A DNA stretch of 64,000 nt from Amycolatopsis sp. (GCF_025464955.1 NZ_JAODNM010000056.1:62001-126000), one strand, 5' to 3'. Positions 34,398-43,146 are shown, numbered from the stretch's first letter. Notes: a model not told the origin generated them from the sequence alone. Numbers and translations: made by a program.

Positions 34398-34855
34398 CCC
34401 TCGAGATCCGGCCGTATGCCGTCACCGATCCCGAAGCCGCGCCATTGCTGGCCGAGCTCGCCGAGGAGTACCTGACCCGCTACGGCAACACCACGGAGAT
34501 CACCAAGTACCCGCCGGAGGTGTTCACCGAGGCCGACGGCGGCACGCTGCTGCTCGTCCGCGAGAACGGAGCCAGCGTGGCCGGAGGGGCGTTCATGCGC
34601 CACGACGAGCGCTCGGCCGAGCTGAAGCGGATGTGGACCCACTCCGCGCACAGGCGGCGGGGCCTGGCCCGGCTCGTGCTCGCCGAGCTGGAAGACGAGG
34701 CCAAGCGGCGCGGCTACCGCCGGATGTTCCTCACCACCGGTCCCAAGCAGCCGGAGGCGGCCGCGCTCTACACGGCGTCCGGCTACCGCAGCTTGTCGAC
34801 GGAGGAACTCGACCCCGAGGGATACGGGCTTCTGGCGTTCGAAAAGGACTTATAG
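34394..34855 (+). CDS. GNAT family N-acetyltransferase
   Basis: 153 residues. The acetyl-CoA-binding motif A is MWTHSAHRRRGLARLVLAELEDEAKRRG (about 77-104, with R-R-R-G-L-A), and motif B is PEAAALYTASGYRSL (about 122-136). GTG start overlaps the stop of the SsuD-like gene (GTGA), so it is co-translated with it. The target amine is unknown. Confidence 0.9.
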   Translation: MTLEIRPYAVTDPEAAPLLAELAEEYLTRYGNTTEITKYPPEVFTEADGGTLLLVRENGASVAGGAFMRHDERSAELKRMWTHSAHRRRGLARLVLAELEDEAKRRGYRRMFLTTGPKQPEAAALYTASGYRSLSTEELDPEGYGLLAFEKDL

Positions 34856-35029
34856 CCGCACCGCGCGGTCAATCTCACGTAAACCTGGCCAGTTCCCTAC
34901 CCGTTGCCCTACCCAAGCCAAGATCAACAAGCGACACTGTTGACTTGGATTGACGCTTCGTAACCACCCCGTGACCGCTAAGGTCCCCAGGAGTGAACAC
35001 GAACGGATGAAGGTACGGGGAGAACGCAT

Positions 35030-36289
35030 ATGACGGACGCAGCACCACGGGTCACGTTCCGGGAGGTCTTCGGGGTCGCCGAGTTCCGCTCGCTGTGGTT
35101 CGCCGAGCTGTTTTCGATCTTCGGTGACCAGCTGGCGAGGGTCGCGCTGTCGGTGTTGGTGTTCAACGAGACCCATTCGGCCGTCCTCACCGGCCTCACC
35201 TACGCGCTGACCTTCGCGCCGTCGCTGCTCGGCGGGATCTTCCTCACCGGCTTCGCCGACCGCTTCCCGCGGCGCGACGTGATGGTGGTCGTCGACCTCC
35301 TTCGGGGGCTCCTGATCCTGCTGGCGGCGCTCCCGGTACTGCCGTTCTGGGTGCTGTGCGTGCTGGTCGGCTCGATCTCGCTGCTCAACCCGCCGTTCAA
35401 GGCCTCCCAACTGGCCCTGCTGCCGCAGGTGCTGACCGGCGACCGGTTCATCGTCGGCCAGGCGATCCGCAACATCACCACGCAGTCCGCGCAGCTGGCC
35501 GGGTTCGCCGGGGGCGGGCTGCTGCTCATCGCGCTGAACCCGCACGTCGCGCTGGTGATCGACGCGGCGACGTTCGTGCTGTCGGCCGCGTTCGTCCGAT
35601 TCGGACTGAGCGCGCGGCCGGCCGCGGCCAACGGGGTGCAGCGGAAGTCGTTCTTCGCCACCATCAGCGGCGGCGGACGCCTGGTGTTCGCCAGCTCCGG
35701 ACTGCGCACGCTGGTGATGTTCACTTGGCTGATGGGACTGCTACCGGTCTACGAAGGAATCGCGGCGCCGTACGCGGCATCCGCGGGCGGCGGGTCGACG
35801 GCGATCGGCCTGCTACTGGCGGCCGACCCGCTGGGCAGCGTGATCGGCGCGGCTGTCTACACGCGCTGGGTGCCGGCGGCCGTGCGCCCGAGGCTGATCG
35901 GCGTGCTCTCGGCACTGGCCGCGGTGCCGCTGCTGTTCTGTTTCCTGCAGCCGGGGATGATCATCTCGATCCTGATGTTCATCCTGTGTGGAGCGTTCGG
36001 CACGGTGGCTCTGATGCAGGCGACGGCTTCGCTGACCCTCGCGGTGCCCGACGAGAACCGGGCGCAGGCGATGGGGTTGTCCAACACCGGGCTGACCACG
36101 GTGATGGGAGTGACCCCGCTGCTGGGCGGGATCGTGGCCGAACAGGTGAGTGCTCAGACGACGGTGGGGATCTTCGGTCTCGCCGGGCTGGCACTGACGA
36201 TCCCACTGGCACTGGTGTGGCAGCGGAACCTCTCCACGCAACAGGGAAAGTGGCTCGAAAAAGATGCCGCACGCGCAGAACACGACTGA
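35030..36289 (+). CDS. MFS transporter (12 helices)
   Basis: 419 residues. EVFGVAEFRSLWFAELFSIFGDQLARVALSVLVF is the first helix region of the enterobactin-exporter-like/DHA3 group. FLTGFADRFPRRDVMVVVD is the loop 2-3 motif, and DENRAQAMGLSNTGLTTVMG lies in the second half. Predicted drug or metabolite exporter; substrate unknown. The start ATG has GGGGAG upstream. It stands alone: 174 bp before it and about 200 bp after it have no gene. Confidence 0.88.
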   Translation: MTDAAPRVTFREVFGVAEFRSLWFAELFSIFGDQLARVALSVLVFNETHSAVLTGLTYALTFAPSLLGGIFLTGFADRFPRRDVMVVVDLLRGLLILLAALPVLPFWVLCVLVGSISLLNPPFKASQLALLPQVLTGDRFIVGQAIRNITTQSAQLAGFAGGGLLLIALNPHVALVIDAATFVLSAAFVRFGLSARPAAANGVQRKSFFATISGGGRLVFASSGLRTLVMFTWLMGLLPVYEGIAAPYAASAGGGSTAIGLLLAADPLGSVIGAAVYTRWVPAAVRPRLIGVLSALAAVPLLFCFLQPGMIISILMFILCGAFGTVALMQATASLTLAVPDENRAQAMGLSNTGLTTVMGVTPLLGGIVAEQVSAQTTVGIFGLAGLALTIPLALVWQRNLSTQQGKWLEKDAARAEHD

Positions 36290-36495
36290 CGTGTGTTCTA
36301 CGCGTGGGCTCGCCTGCGCAGCCTTGCGGCGAACGCCCTACTTCACTGGTCCCTTGCGCGCATCGTGGCCACCCTTCGTTCGGCGTCCCCAGAAAAATAC
36401 ACACCTAAGGCCCTTGCCGACAGCCTGCAAATAGGCTGAAACTGTGTGTGAGCGTTAGCTTGCTGGGCGCAAGCACACAAGAGGCTGGGGGAAAT

Positions 36496-37791
36496 ATGAT
36501 CACATCGGGGGAACCGACACAGCAGATTCGAATGCACAAAGTAACCGCATGGGCCTTGTGGACTCGGCCTAACCAGTGGATCGCCTTCACGGCGGTCACT
36601 GTGGGTGCAACATTGGTCCTCGCCTTGTCGGCCAGCCAACTCTTCCTGATCACCGGGAAACAGGTCGAGGCGTTCCTCGCGCTCATCCTTCTGGCCACCA
36701 TCCAGGCCGAAGTGAGCCGCCGGGTAGAGCGCCAACGCCGTATTTTGAGCTCCGGCGGACATATCAATATGACATCGGTGTGGCTGCTGCCCGGAGGTCT
36801 ACTGCTGCCGCCGCAGTTGGCTGTCGCGCTCGGCGCGATCCTCTACGGCCACCTCGCGTTCCGAAGCTGGGCCGGAACCCGCCCCGGTGAGGCCCACCGG
36901 GTCGTCGCCAACGCGGCGACCACGATCCTGTCGTCCTGCGCCGCCGGATTCACTGCCCAAGCCATCGCGGCGGACAACGTCACCACCACCTGCGTCGCAG
37001 CATGTGTGTTCTTCGTCACCAACGCCGTGCTCACCACCATCGGCCTCTACCTGGCCAACCCCAGCGCCGCGACGCTGAAGTCGTGCCTGGGCAGCGTGGA
37101 CGACAACCTGCTCGAGCTCTCCACGCTGTGTGTCGGCGGCCTCGTCGTCGCCGTGCTGCCCTACCAGCCGCTGCTCGGCCTGCTGGTCATCCTGCCGCTG
37201 CTCGTGCTGCAGCGCTCCACTTTGGTCAAGCAGCTCGAAGAGCTGGCGACGACCGACCAGAAGACCCAGCTGCTCAACGCCGTCACCTGGCAGAACGGCG
37301 CCGAGCGCGAGATTTCCCGGGTGAAGCGCGAGGGCGGCAGCTTCGGCGCGCTGATGATCGACCTCGACTTCTTCAAGCGCGTCAACGACAACTACGGCCA
37401 CCTGGCCGGCGACGACGTGCTCAAGGCCGTCGCCGCCCTGGTCAAGTCGGAAACCCGCACGCACGACCTGGCCGGCCGATTCGGCGGCGAGGAGTTCGTG
37501 GCACTGCTGACTTCGTCGACGAAGAACCAAGCCGTCGAGACCGCCGAGCGGATCCGACAGCGCGTGAGCGAACTCGTGATCCACACGCACAACAACGAGG
37601 GTGAAGCCGTGGTCATCGAGACCCAGACCGCGTCCATCGGGGTCGCGGAGTTCCCGCTCGACGGCTCCACCCTGGACGAAGTGATGGCGGCTGCCGACGC
37701 GGCCGTTTACGCGGCTAAACGCTCGGGCCGCAACCGTGTCATCAGTTCACCGGACCTGGCGCGCGTCACCGAACTGGCAGCGGTGGCTTAG
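36496..37791 (+). CDS. membrane-bound diguanylate cyclase (GGDEF domain)
   Basis: 431 residues. Residues 25-240 hold about seven hydrophobic segments forming a membrane sensor domain. The GGDEF domain spans about 250-415: TTDQKTQLLNAVTWQNGAE, IDLDFFKRVNDNYGHLAGDDVL, the active-site motif GGEEF (330-334), and the product-inhibition I-site RTHD (321-324) exactly five residues before it. It should make cyclic di-GMP from two GTP at the membrane and be feedback-inhibited. No EAL or HD-GYP partner is in the window. The start is set by GGGGG before the ATG at 36496. The spacer 36290-36495 holds one small hairpin (36421-36438). Confidence 0.93.
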   Translation: MITSGEPTQQIRMHKVTAWALWTRPNQWIAFTAVTVGATLVLALSASQLFLITGKQVEAFLALILLATIQAEVSRRVERQRRILSSGGHINMTSVWLLPGGLLLPPQLAVALGAILYGHLAFRSWAGTRPGEAHRVVANAATTILSSCAAGFTAQAIAADNVTTTCVAACVFFVTNAVLTTIGLYLANPSAATLKSCLGSVDDNLLELSTLCVGGLVVAVLPYQPLLGLLVILPLLVLQRSTLVKQLEELATTDQKTQLLNAVTWQNGAEREISRVKREGGSFGALMIDLDFFKRVNDNYGHLAGDDVLKAVAALVKSETRTHDLAGRFGGEEFVALLTSSTKNQAVETAERIRQRVSELVIHTHNNEGEAVVIETQTASIGVAEFPLDGSTLDEVMAAADAAVYAAKRSGRNRVISSPDLARVTELAAVA

Positions 37792-37804
37792 CGGGTGGCC
37801 TAGT

Positions 37805-38215
37805 TCAAGCCAGCCCGGTCGCCTCGACGGCGGCCGGGTCGGAGTCCAGGAGCAGCTGGCGACACCGGTCGTACTCCTCGGTCTCGCCGATCTTCCCGGC
37901 GGCTTTCGCCAGGACGGCGACCGCGCGCAGGAAACCCTGGTTCGGCTCGTGTGCCCACGGCACCTCGCCGAAACCCTTCCATCCGTTGCGGCGCAACGCG
38001 TCCAGCCCTCGGTGGTAACCGGTGCGGGCGTAGGCGTACGCGGCGATGGTCTCGCCCGACTCGAACGCGTTCTCCGCCAGCGCCGCCCACGCGGCACTGA
38101 AGAACGGGTACTCGGCGGCGACGGTGGCGGGGTCGTTCCCGGCGTCCAACCCGGCCTGGGCGGCCGGGTGAGCGGGCAGGAGGGTGGGCTGAGGACCGAG
38201 CAGGTTGTGGGTCAT
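37805..38215 (-). CDS. DUF3151 family protein
   Basis: 136 residues: MTHNLLGPQPTLLPAHPAAQAGLDAG, then EYPFFSAAWAALAENAFESGETIAAYAYARTGYHRGLDALRRNGW, and GFLRAVAVLAKAAGKIGETEEYDRCRQLLLD. This helical repeat pattern is the actinobacterial DUF3151 family (Rv0360c-like). In mycobacteria it lies between purA and fba, as here. Function is not known. The start at 38215 is chosen because the family begins with the MTHNLLGPQ-type segment; it converges on the cyclase gene 13 bp away. Confidence 0.85.
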   Translation of the reverse strand: MTHNLLGPQPTLLPAHPAAQAGLDAGNDPATVAAEYPFFSAAWAALAENAFESGETIAAYAYARTGYHRGLDALRRNGWKGFGEVPWAHEPNQGFLRAVAVLAKAAGKIGETEEYDRCRQLLLDSDPAAVEATGLA

Positions 38216-38231
38216 GCCCTCATTCTGCTCT

Positions 38232-38318
38232 CTAGAAGAAGAGGCTCCCGAGTACCCCGCCGCCGGCGAGGACCAGTGCACCGATGATGACCGCGGCTAC
38301 GACTCGTTTTCCCATCAT
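38232..38318 (-). CDS. very short hydrophobic peptide (28 aa), possible membrane peptide
   Basis: MMGKRVVAAVIIGALVLAGG plus VLGSLFF: a basic start and a single hydrophobic helix. It lies just upstream of the DUF3151 gene on the same strand, separated by 16 bp. There is no clear ribosome site. It may be a real small membrane peptide or a chance frame. Confidence 0.35.
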   Translation of the reverse strand: MMGKRVVAAVIIGALVLAGGGVLGSLFF

Positions 38319-38408
38319 GGCGCACGAGGATGCCCGGGTCTGCCACTCGGAAGCAAATTCGCCACTCTGATGGGTGACGCCGGACCTCGGCACGCGATGA
38401 TTAGCGGC

Positions 38409-39644
38409 ATGACAGAGGCAGTTGACGTGTCGGGGGTCGTCGAACCCGCCGAGCCCGCCGACCCCATCGAGCCGATCGAACCCGAGGTCATCCCCGGAAG
38501 CCCGATCGCGAAGACGAAGTTGTTCTTCCAGCTGCACTGGAAGCGCGGCGCTCCAGGACAAGCGACGCCGGACTGGGTGCTGCGGTTCTGCTACGGCATG
38601 TGGCTGGTGGCGTTCGGTTTCAAGCTGATCGGCTCGACGTGGGACATGTCGTGGCATTTCATGTGGATCCGCGACACCATGGCCCCGCCGCACCTGATCA
38701 ACACCGTCGGCACGGTGATCATCATGGTGCTGGTGGTGATCCACAGCTACACGGGTCTGGGCTGCGACAAGCGTTCACTGCGACTGATGCAGGCAGGCAC
38801 GATCGTCTTCCTGGTCGCCGCGCCGCTGGACGTCATCAACCACGCCGTCAACGGGCTCGACCTGACGGCGTGGAGCCCGTCGCACCTGATGCTGTACCTG
38901 GGCACGGCGATCATGCAGGCCGGTGTCATCCTCGGTTGGCTGAAGCTGGCGAAGCCGGGGCGGCTGCGCACCGGCGTGCTGCTCGCGCTGTGGGCGTTCT
39001 TCCTGGAGAACGCGTTCTTCGCCAACGGGCAGCAGGAGTACGGCATCCTCGGCCTGCGCGCATGGGAGCGCGGCACGCCCGAAGCCGAGCCTTCGCTGCT
39101 GAACTTCGCGGCGCAGCAGATCAAGCACCCGGTCGACCTCGCGGCGGTGACCCACTTCACGATGCCGATCCCGATGTGGGTGTACCCGCTGTGGGGGATC
39201 GCGGCGATGGCGCTGATCCTGGCGCTCACGCGCAAGACGATCGGCCGGCCGTGGGCGGCGACGGCGGTGGCCGGCGCGTACCTGACGTACCGGCTGCTGG
39301 TGTGGCCGGCGCTACTCGGCATGGGGTTCCCGGTGCCGACGGTCCCGTTCTACCTCGTATTCGTCGGGCTCTCGGTGGACCTGGCGTTCCGGATCGGCCG
39401 CGAGCACCGCGCGCTGACCGCCGGTGTCGGCGCACTGCTCGTCACGGCGTTCGGCTACGGGACGCTGTGGGTCCAGTCCCAGCTGCGGCCGTGGTTCCTC
39501 GGCGACGCGCACACGGAGTCGGCGCCGCCTGTCGCGTACTGGACCATCCCGCTGGCACTGGGGCTGATCGCCGTGCTCTGGTGGGCCGCCGGCCCCGTCA
39601 CCCGCGCGCTTGCCGCCCACCGCGCCGCTGTGAGTTCCGTTTAG
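38409..39644 (+). CDS. polytopic membrane protein of unknown function
   Basis: 411 residues. An acidic Pro/Glu-rich N-terminus (AEPADPIEPIEPEVIPGSP) is followed by about nine to ten membrane helices. Notable are several His near helix ends: STWDMSWHFMWIRDTMAPPHLIN, VINHAVNGLDLTAWSPSHLMLYLG and DLAAVTHFTMPIPMW. Paired His in adjacent helices could bind heme or metal, but no known oxidase or cytochrome motif confirms it. I do not recognise the family. ATGs at 38397 and 38409 are both possible. It ends beside a palindrome that separates it from fba. Confidence 0.75.
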   Translation: MTEAVDVSGVVEPAEPADPIEPIEPEVIPGSPIAKTKLFFQLHWKRGAPGQATPDWVLRFCYGMWLVAFGFKLIGSTWDMSWHFMWIRDTMAPPHLINTVGTVIIMVLVVIHSYTGLGCDKRSLRLMQAGTIVFLVAAPLDVINHAVNGLDLTAWSPSHLMLYLGTAIMQAGVILGWLKLAKPGRLRTGVLLALWAFFLENAFFANGQQEYGILGLRAWERGTPEAEPSLLNFAAQQIKHPVDLAAVTHFTMPIPMWVYPLWGIAAMALILALTRKTIGRPWAATAVAGAYLTYRLLVWPALLGMGFPVPTVPFYLVFVGLSVDLAFRIGREHRALTAGVGALLVTAFGYGTLWVQSQLRPWFLGDAHTESAPPVAYWTIPLALGLIAVLWWAAGPVTRALAAHRAAVSSV

Positions 39645-39647
39645 AGC

Positions 39648-39696
39648 GACGTGAAGGCCACCTTCACAGCATCAGACGCTGTGAAGGTGGCCTTCA
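39648..39696. terminator. nested palindrome, copy 1, at the 3' end of fba
   Basis: 49 nt with 21-bp perfect arms around the loop ATCAGAC. Each arm contains a smaller palindrome, GTGAAGG-CCA-CCTTCAC, so either one long hairpin or two small ones can form. It lies between the convergent membrane-protein and fba genes. A second copy is at 40861-40909. Confidence 0.75.
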
Positions 39697-39714
39697 CGTC
39701 CAGCCAAACCAGGG

Positions 39715-40746
39715 TCAGCTGACGTGGTTGCCGGCGGACTTCAGGGCCTGTGCGGCCTCGGTGACGCGGGCGGCCATGCCGAGCTCGGCGGCCTTGAGGT
39801 AGCTGCGGGGGTCGTAGACCTTCTTGTTGCCGACCTCGCCGTCGATCTTCAGCACGCCGTCGTAGTTCTTGAAAAAGTGATCGACGATCGGGCGCGTGAA
39901 CGCGTACTGCGTGTCGGTGTCGACGTTCATCTTGATCACGCCGTACGTCAGCGCGGCGTGGATGTCGGCGATGTCCGAGCCGGAACCGCCGTGGAACACG
40001 AAGTCGAACGGCTTCGAGCCCTCGGCCATGCCGAGCTTCTTGATGGCCGTCTCCTGGCCGCCCTTGAGGACCTCCGGGCGCAGCTTCACGTTGCCCGGCT
40101 TGTAGACGCCGTGCACGTTGCCGAAGGTCGCGGCCAGCAGGTAGCGGCCCCGCTCACCGGTGCCGAGCGCGTCGATGGTCTTCTCGAAGTCCTCGGAGCT
40201 GGTGTAGAGCTTGTCGTTGATCTCGTTGGCGACGCCGTCCTCTTCACCGCCGACGACACCGATCTCGACCTCGAGGATGATGTGCGCGGCGGCCGCCTTC
40301 TCCAGCAGCTCCGCGGCGATCTTGAGGTTCTCGTCCAGCTCGATCGCCGAACCGTCCCACATGTGCGACTGGAACAGCGGGTTCTGGCCGTTCTTGACCC
40401 GCTCGGCCGAGATCTCCAGCAGCGGGCGGACGAAGCCGTCGAGCTTGTTCTTCGGGCAGTGGTCCGTGTGCAGCGCGACGTTGACCGGGTACTTCGCCGC
40501 GACGACCTGAGCGAACTCCGCGAGCGCGGCCGAGCCGACGACCATGTCCTTGACCGACTGGCCCGACGCGAACTCCGCGCCGCCGGTGGAGAACTGGATG
40601 ATCCCATCGCTCTCCGCCTCGGCGAACCCGCGCAGGGCGGCGTTCAGGGTTTCCGACGAGGTGACGTTGATGGCCGGGTAGGCGAATTCGCCCGCTTTCG
40701 CCCGGTCGAGCATCTCCGCGTACACCTCGGGGGTGGCGATGGGCAT
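39715..40746 (-). CDS. fba: class II fructose-bisphosphate aldolase
   Basis: 343 residues. Zn-dependent cleavage of fructose-1,6-bisphosphate to two trioses in glycolysis and gluconeogenesis. ALHTDHCPKNKLDGF (about 95-109) has the zinc His and catalytic Asp region, EVEIGVVGGEEDGV follows, and FVFHGGSGSDIADIHAA and GVIKMNVDTDTQYAF carry further zinc and phosphate ligands. The start at 40746 is fixed by AGGAGG 8 bases upstream; the longer open frame runs into a palindrome. Identical-family palindromes flank the gene on both sides. Confidence 0.97.
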   Translation of the reverse strand: MPIATPEVYAEMLDRAKAGEFAYPAINVTSSETLNAALRGFAEAESDGIIQFSTGGAEFASGQSVKDMVVGSAALAEFAQVVAAKYPVNVALHTDHCPKNKLDGFVRPLLEISAERVKNGQNPLFQSHMWDGSAIELDENLKIAAELLEKAAAAHIILEVEIGVVGGEEDGVANEINDKLYTSSEDFEKTIDALGTGERGRYLLAATFGNVHGVYKPGNVKLRPEVLKGGQETAIKKLGMAEGSKPFDFVFHGGSGSDIADIHAALTYGVIKMNVDTDTQYAFTRPIVDHFFKNYDGVLKIDGEVGNKKVYDPRSYLKAAELGMAARVTEAAQALKSAGNHVS

Positions 40747-40860
40747 CTCTGGTCCTCCTAGGAATGACTTTGGCGCCTTCGGCCGCATCGTACGAGGTCG
40801 GCGGAGCGAGCACACTGGTCGTATGCCCATATAGCGTGCTGGAACGGCATGCGCGGCGTT

Positions 40861-40909
40861 CGTGAAGGCCACCTTCACCTCGTCTGACGCGGTGAAGGTG
40901 GCCTTCACG
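40861..40909. terminator. nested palindrome, copy 2, upstream of fba and downstream of the LLM gene
   Basis: 49 nt with 19-bp arms around an 11-nt loop; the arm again holds GTGAAGG-CCA-CCTTCAC. It lies 5 bp after the stop of the LLM oxidoreductase and about 115 bp before the fba start, both on the minus strand. Probably the terminator of the LLM gene; an effect on fba is possible. Confidence 0.75.
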
Positions 40910-40914
40910 AGACG

Positions 40915-41739
40915 TCAGCCCAACAGTTCGGCGGCCAGGGCGCGGTAGGTGGGAATCGGGTCCTCGTTGAGAACCTGCAGGTTGACGTGGTCGGCTCCGG
41001 CGTCCAGGTGCGCGGTGACGCCGGCGGCGATGGTCTTCGCGTCGCCGTGCAGCACCAGCGCGTCGACGAGCTTGTCGCTGCCGCCGTCGGCGATGTCCTC
41101 GTCGGTGTAGCCGAGGCGACGCCAGTTGCCGGTGTAGTTCGACAGCCCTAGGTACATGCTGATGCCCGGGCGGCCGATCGCGCGGGCCTTCTCCGGGTCG
41201 GTCTCGAACACGATGTGCTGCTCGGGCGCGAGCAGTTTGCCCTCGCCGAGAATCTCGCGCGCCTGGCGGGTGTGCTCGGGAGTGACGAGGTACGGGTGCG
41301 CTCCGCCGGCGTGGTCCGCGGACAGCTTCAGCACCTTCGGCCCGAGCGCGGCGAGCACGCGGCCGTCCACCGGGACGCCGGCCTCGTCGAGCTGGCCGAG
41401 GTATTCGACGAGCTTGTCGTACGGCTTCTGGTAGACCTGGGTGTGCTCCGGGTGACCGATGCCGATACCCAGCAGGAAACGGCCGGGGTGCTTGGCGGCG
41501 ACGCGATGGTAGGCCGCGGCGACCTTGGCGGCGTCGTCCTTCCAGACGTTGACGATGCCGGTGGCCAGCACGATCGTCTTGGTCGCGTCCAGGAGGCGCT
41601 CGATGGCTTCGAGGTCGCCGTCGGGTGAGCCGCCTACCCAGATCGCGCCGTAACCGAGGTTCTCCACCTCGGCCGCGAACTCGCCGGTGAGCCCTCCGAG
41701 GTGCCGCCAGATTCCGATCTTGCCCAGTTCGATAGCCAT
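40915..41739 (-). CDS. LLM-class, probably F420-dependent, oxidoreductase
   Basis: 274 residues, luciferase-like barrel. MAIELGKIGIWRHLGGLTGEF at the start, YGAIWVGGSPDGDLEAIERLLDAT, LATGIVNVWKDDAAKVAAAYHRV and GRFLLGIGIGHPEHT correspond to the actinobacterial TIGR03620-type F420 enzymes. Reaction unknown. The start at 41739 has CAGGAAC upstream and the family N-terminus; the frame is open to 41802 without similarity. It diverges from the aldo/keto reductase gene 84 bp away. Confidence 0.88.
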   Translation of the reverse strand: MAIELGKIGIWRHLGGLTGEFAAEVENLGYGAIWVGGSPDGDLEAIERLLDATKTIVLATGIVNVWKDDAAKVAAAYHRVAAKHPGRFLLGIGIGHPEHTQVYQKPYDKLVEYLGQLDEAGVPVDGRVLAALGPKVLKLSADHAGGAHPYLVTPEHTRQAREILGEGKLLAPEQHIVFETDPEKARAIGRPGISMYLGLSNYTGNWRRLGYTDEDIADGGSDKLVDALVLHGDAKTIAAGVTAHLDAGADHVNLQVLNEDPIPTYRALAAELLG

Positions 41740-41823
41740 GTTCCTGCACAACGCGCCGGGGGCCGGTTTTCGTCCCGCGATCTCATCCTGTGGACCACAC
41801 ACGAGTCACGCTACGTTCGAGGC

Positions 41824-42756
41824 ATGGCGAAAATTGGTAACAGTGATCTGGACGTCTACGGCCTCAACCTCGGCGGCAACGTGTTCGGCTTCACGGCCGA
41901 CCAGGAGCAATCCTTCGCCGTCCTGGATGCCTACGCGGCAGCCGGCGGCAACTTCATCGACACGGCCGACACCTACTCGGCGTTCGCTCCGGGCAACGTC
42001 GGCGGCGAGTCCGAGACCATCATCGGCAACTGGCTGGAGAAGCGCGGCCGCCGTGACGACATCGTCATCGCGACGAAGGTCGGTTCGTGGGGGGAGCGCC
42101 CCGGCCTGTCGGCGGCGAACATCGCGGCCGCCGCGGACGACTCGCTGCGCAGGCTCAAAACCGACCACATCGACCTCTACTACGCGCACCGCGACTACGA
42201 CGAGACCCCGCTGGAAGAGACACTCGGCGCGTTCGACGCCCTCGTGAAGTCCGGCAAGGTGCGCTACATCGCGGCGTCGAACTACACCGCCGCCCGGCTC
42301 ACCGAAGCACTGTCCATTTCGGACAGAGAAGGTTTTGCGCGATACGTGGCACTCCAGCCGGAGTACAACCTCGTCAAGCGCGAGTACGAGCAGGAGCTTG
42401 CCGGGACGATCGAGCGTGAAGGACTGTCGACCCTGCCGTATTTCGGGCTGGCGTCGGGTTTCCTGACCGGCAAGTACCGGTCTGCGGACGCCTCGGCGAG
42501 CAGCCCCCGTGCCAAGGGTGCGCTGGCCTACCTGGACGACCGGGGCGAGCGCGTCCTCGCCGCGCTGGACGAGGTCGCACATGCCCACGGCGTCCCCGTG
42601 GCCTCGGTGTCGCTCGCCTGGCTTGCCGCCCAGCCGACGATCGCCGCGCCGATCGCCAGCGCCCGCACCACCGCCCAGCTCGCCGAAATCCTGCCGTCGG
42701 TCGACCTGAAGCTGGCCGACGACGAACTCTCCGCCCTCTCCGCCGCCTCCGCGTAG
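41824..42756 (+). CDS. aldo/keto reductase
   Basis: 310 residues. (beta/alpha)8 NADPH enzyme. The catalytic Asp and Tyr are in FIDTADTYSAF, the Lys in DIVIATKVGSWG and the His in HIDLYYAHRDYDE. The C-terminal coenzyme part is PIASARTTAQLAEIL. Substrate unknown; it belongs to the YghZ/AKR-like bacterial type. The ATG at 41824 gives the KIGNSDLDVYGLNLGGNVFG start usual for the family. A repeat-rich spacer follows its stop directly. Confidence 0.92.
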   Translation: MAKIGNSDLDVYGLNLGGNVFGFTADQEQSFAVLDAYAAAGGNFIDTADTYSAFAPGNVGGESETIIGNWLEKRGRRDDIVIATKVGSWGERPGLSAANIAAAADDSLRRLKTDHIDLYYAHRDYDETPLEETLGAFDALVKSGKVRYIAASNYTAARLTEALSISDREGFARYVALQPEYNLVKREYEQELAGTIEREGLSTLPYFGLASGFLTGKYRSADASASSPRAKGALAYLDDRGERVLAALDEVAHAHGVPVASVSLAWLAAQPTIAAPIASARTTAQLAEILPSVDLKLADDELSALSAASA

Positions 42757-43146
42757 GCCCTTTTGTGGCTCTTCGGTCGTATGCGTGGGTGCTGGCTTGC
42801 TGTGGACTGGCTGCGTTTTACCGCGACAAGGGCTGGGACGGGCGGTGTACGGCGAATGCCGGTGTCCGGAGCTGGGTGTGGGACTCGTCGGTCTGGCTGT
42901 GGGACTCGCCCTCGCTGAATGTGGGACTCGCACAGCGCGTCGGCGAGTCCCACACTCCGGCCCGGCGAGTCCCACGTTCAACCCGACGAGTCCCACATTC
43001 GCTGACAGCCGACCGCACCCGCTGACCTCAAGAACCTCACCAGCCACTGAGGCGTCGCGGACCCACACATACGACAACAAGAGCCACTTTTGTACTTCTG
43101 TGCCCTCCTTGAGCTCTCAACCAGGGCACTTTTGTACAAAAATGCC
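42756..43146. repeat. composite non-coding element, copy B (reverse orientation of 8219-8522)
   Basis: It fills the 464-bp spacer between the aldo/keto reductase and SDR genes. It starts GGCCCTTTTGTGG and ends TTGTACAAAAATGCC, an imperfect terminal inverted repeat. It contains three GTGGGACTCG units (42878, 42899, 42921) and then three in the opposite sense (CGAGTCCCAC at 42944, 42966, 42987), all at 21-23 bp steps. A hairpin zone with GCCCTCCTTGAG and CTCAACCAGGGC (43100-43127) follows. The left part, reversed, matches the tail of copy A (CCTTGTCGCGG, AACGCAGCC). No gene is visible. Confidence 0.7.

Noticed and set aside
36290..36495. Possible cyclic di-GMP riboswitch before the diguanylate cyclase gene
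   Set aside because: I found only one small hairpin (CAGCCT-GCAAAT-AGGCTG at 36421-36438) and no two-helix GEMM-type layout.
42878..42996. CRISPR-like array of GTGGGACTCG units
   Set aside because: Units are only about 10 bp with 11-13 bp gaps, change strand midway, and have no cas genes nearby. Not a CRISPR array.
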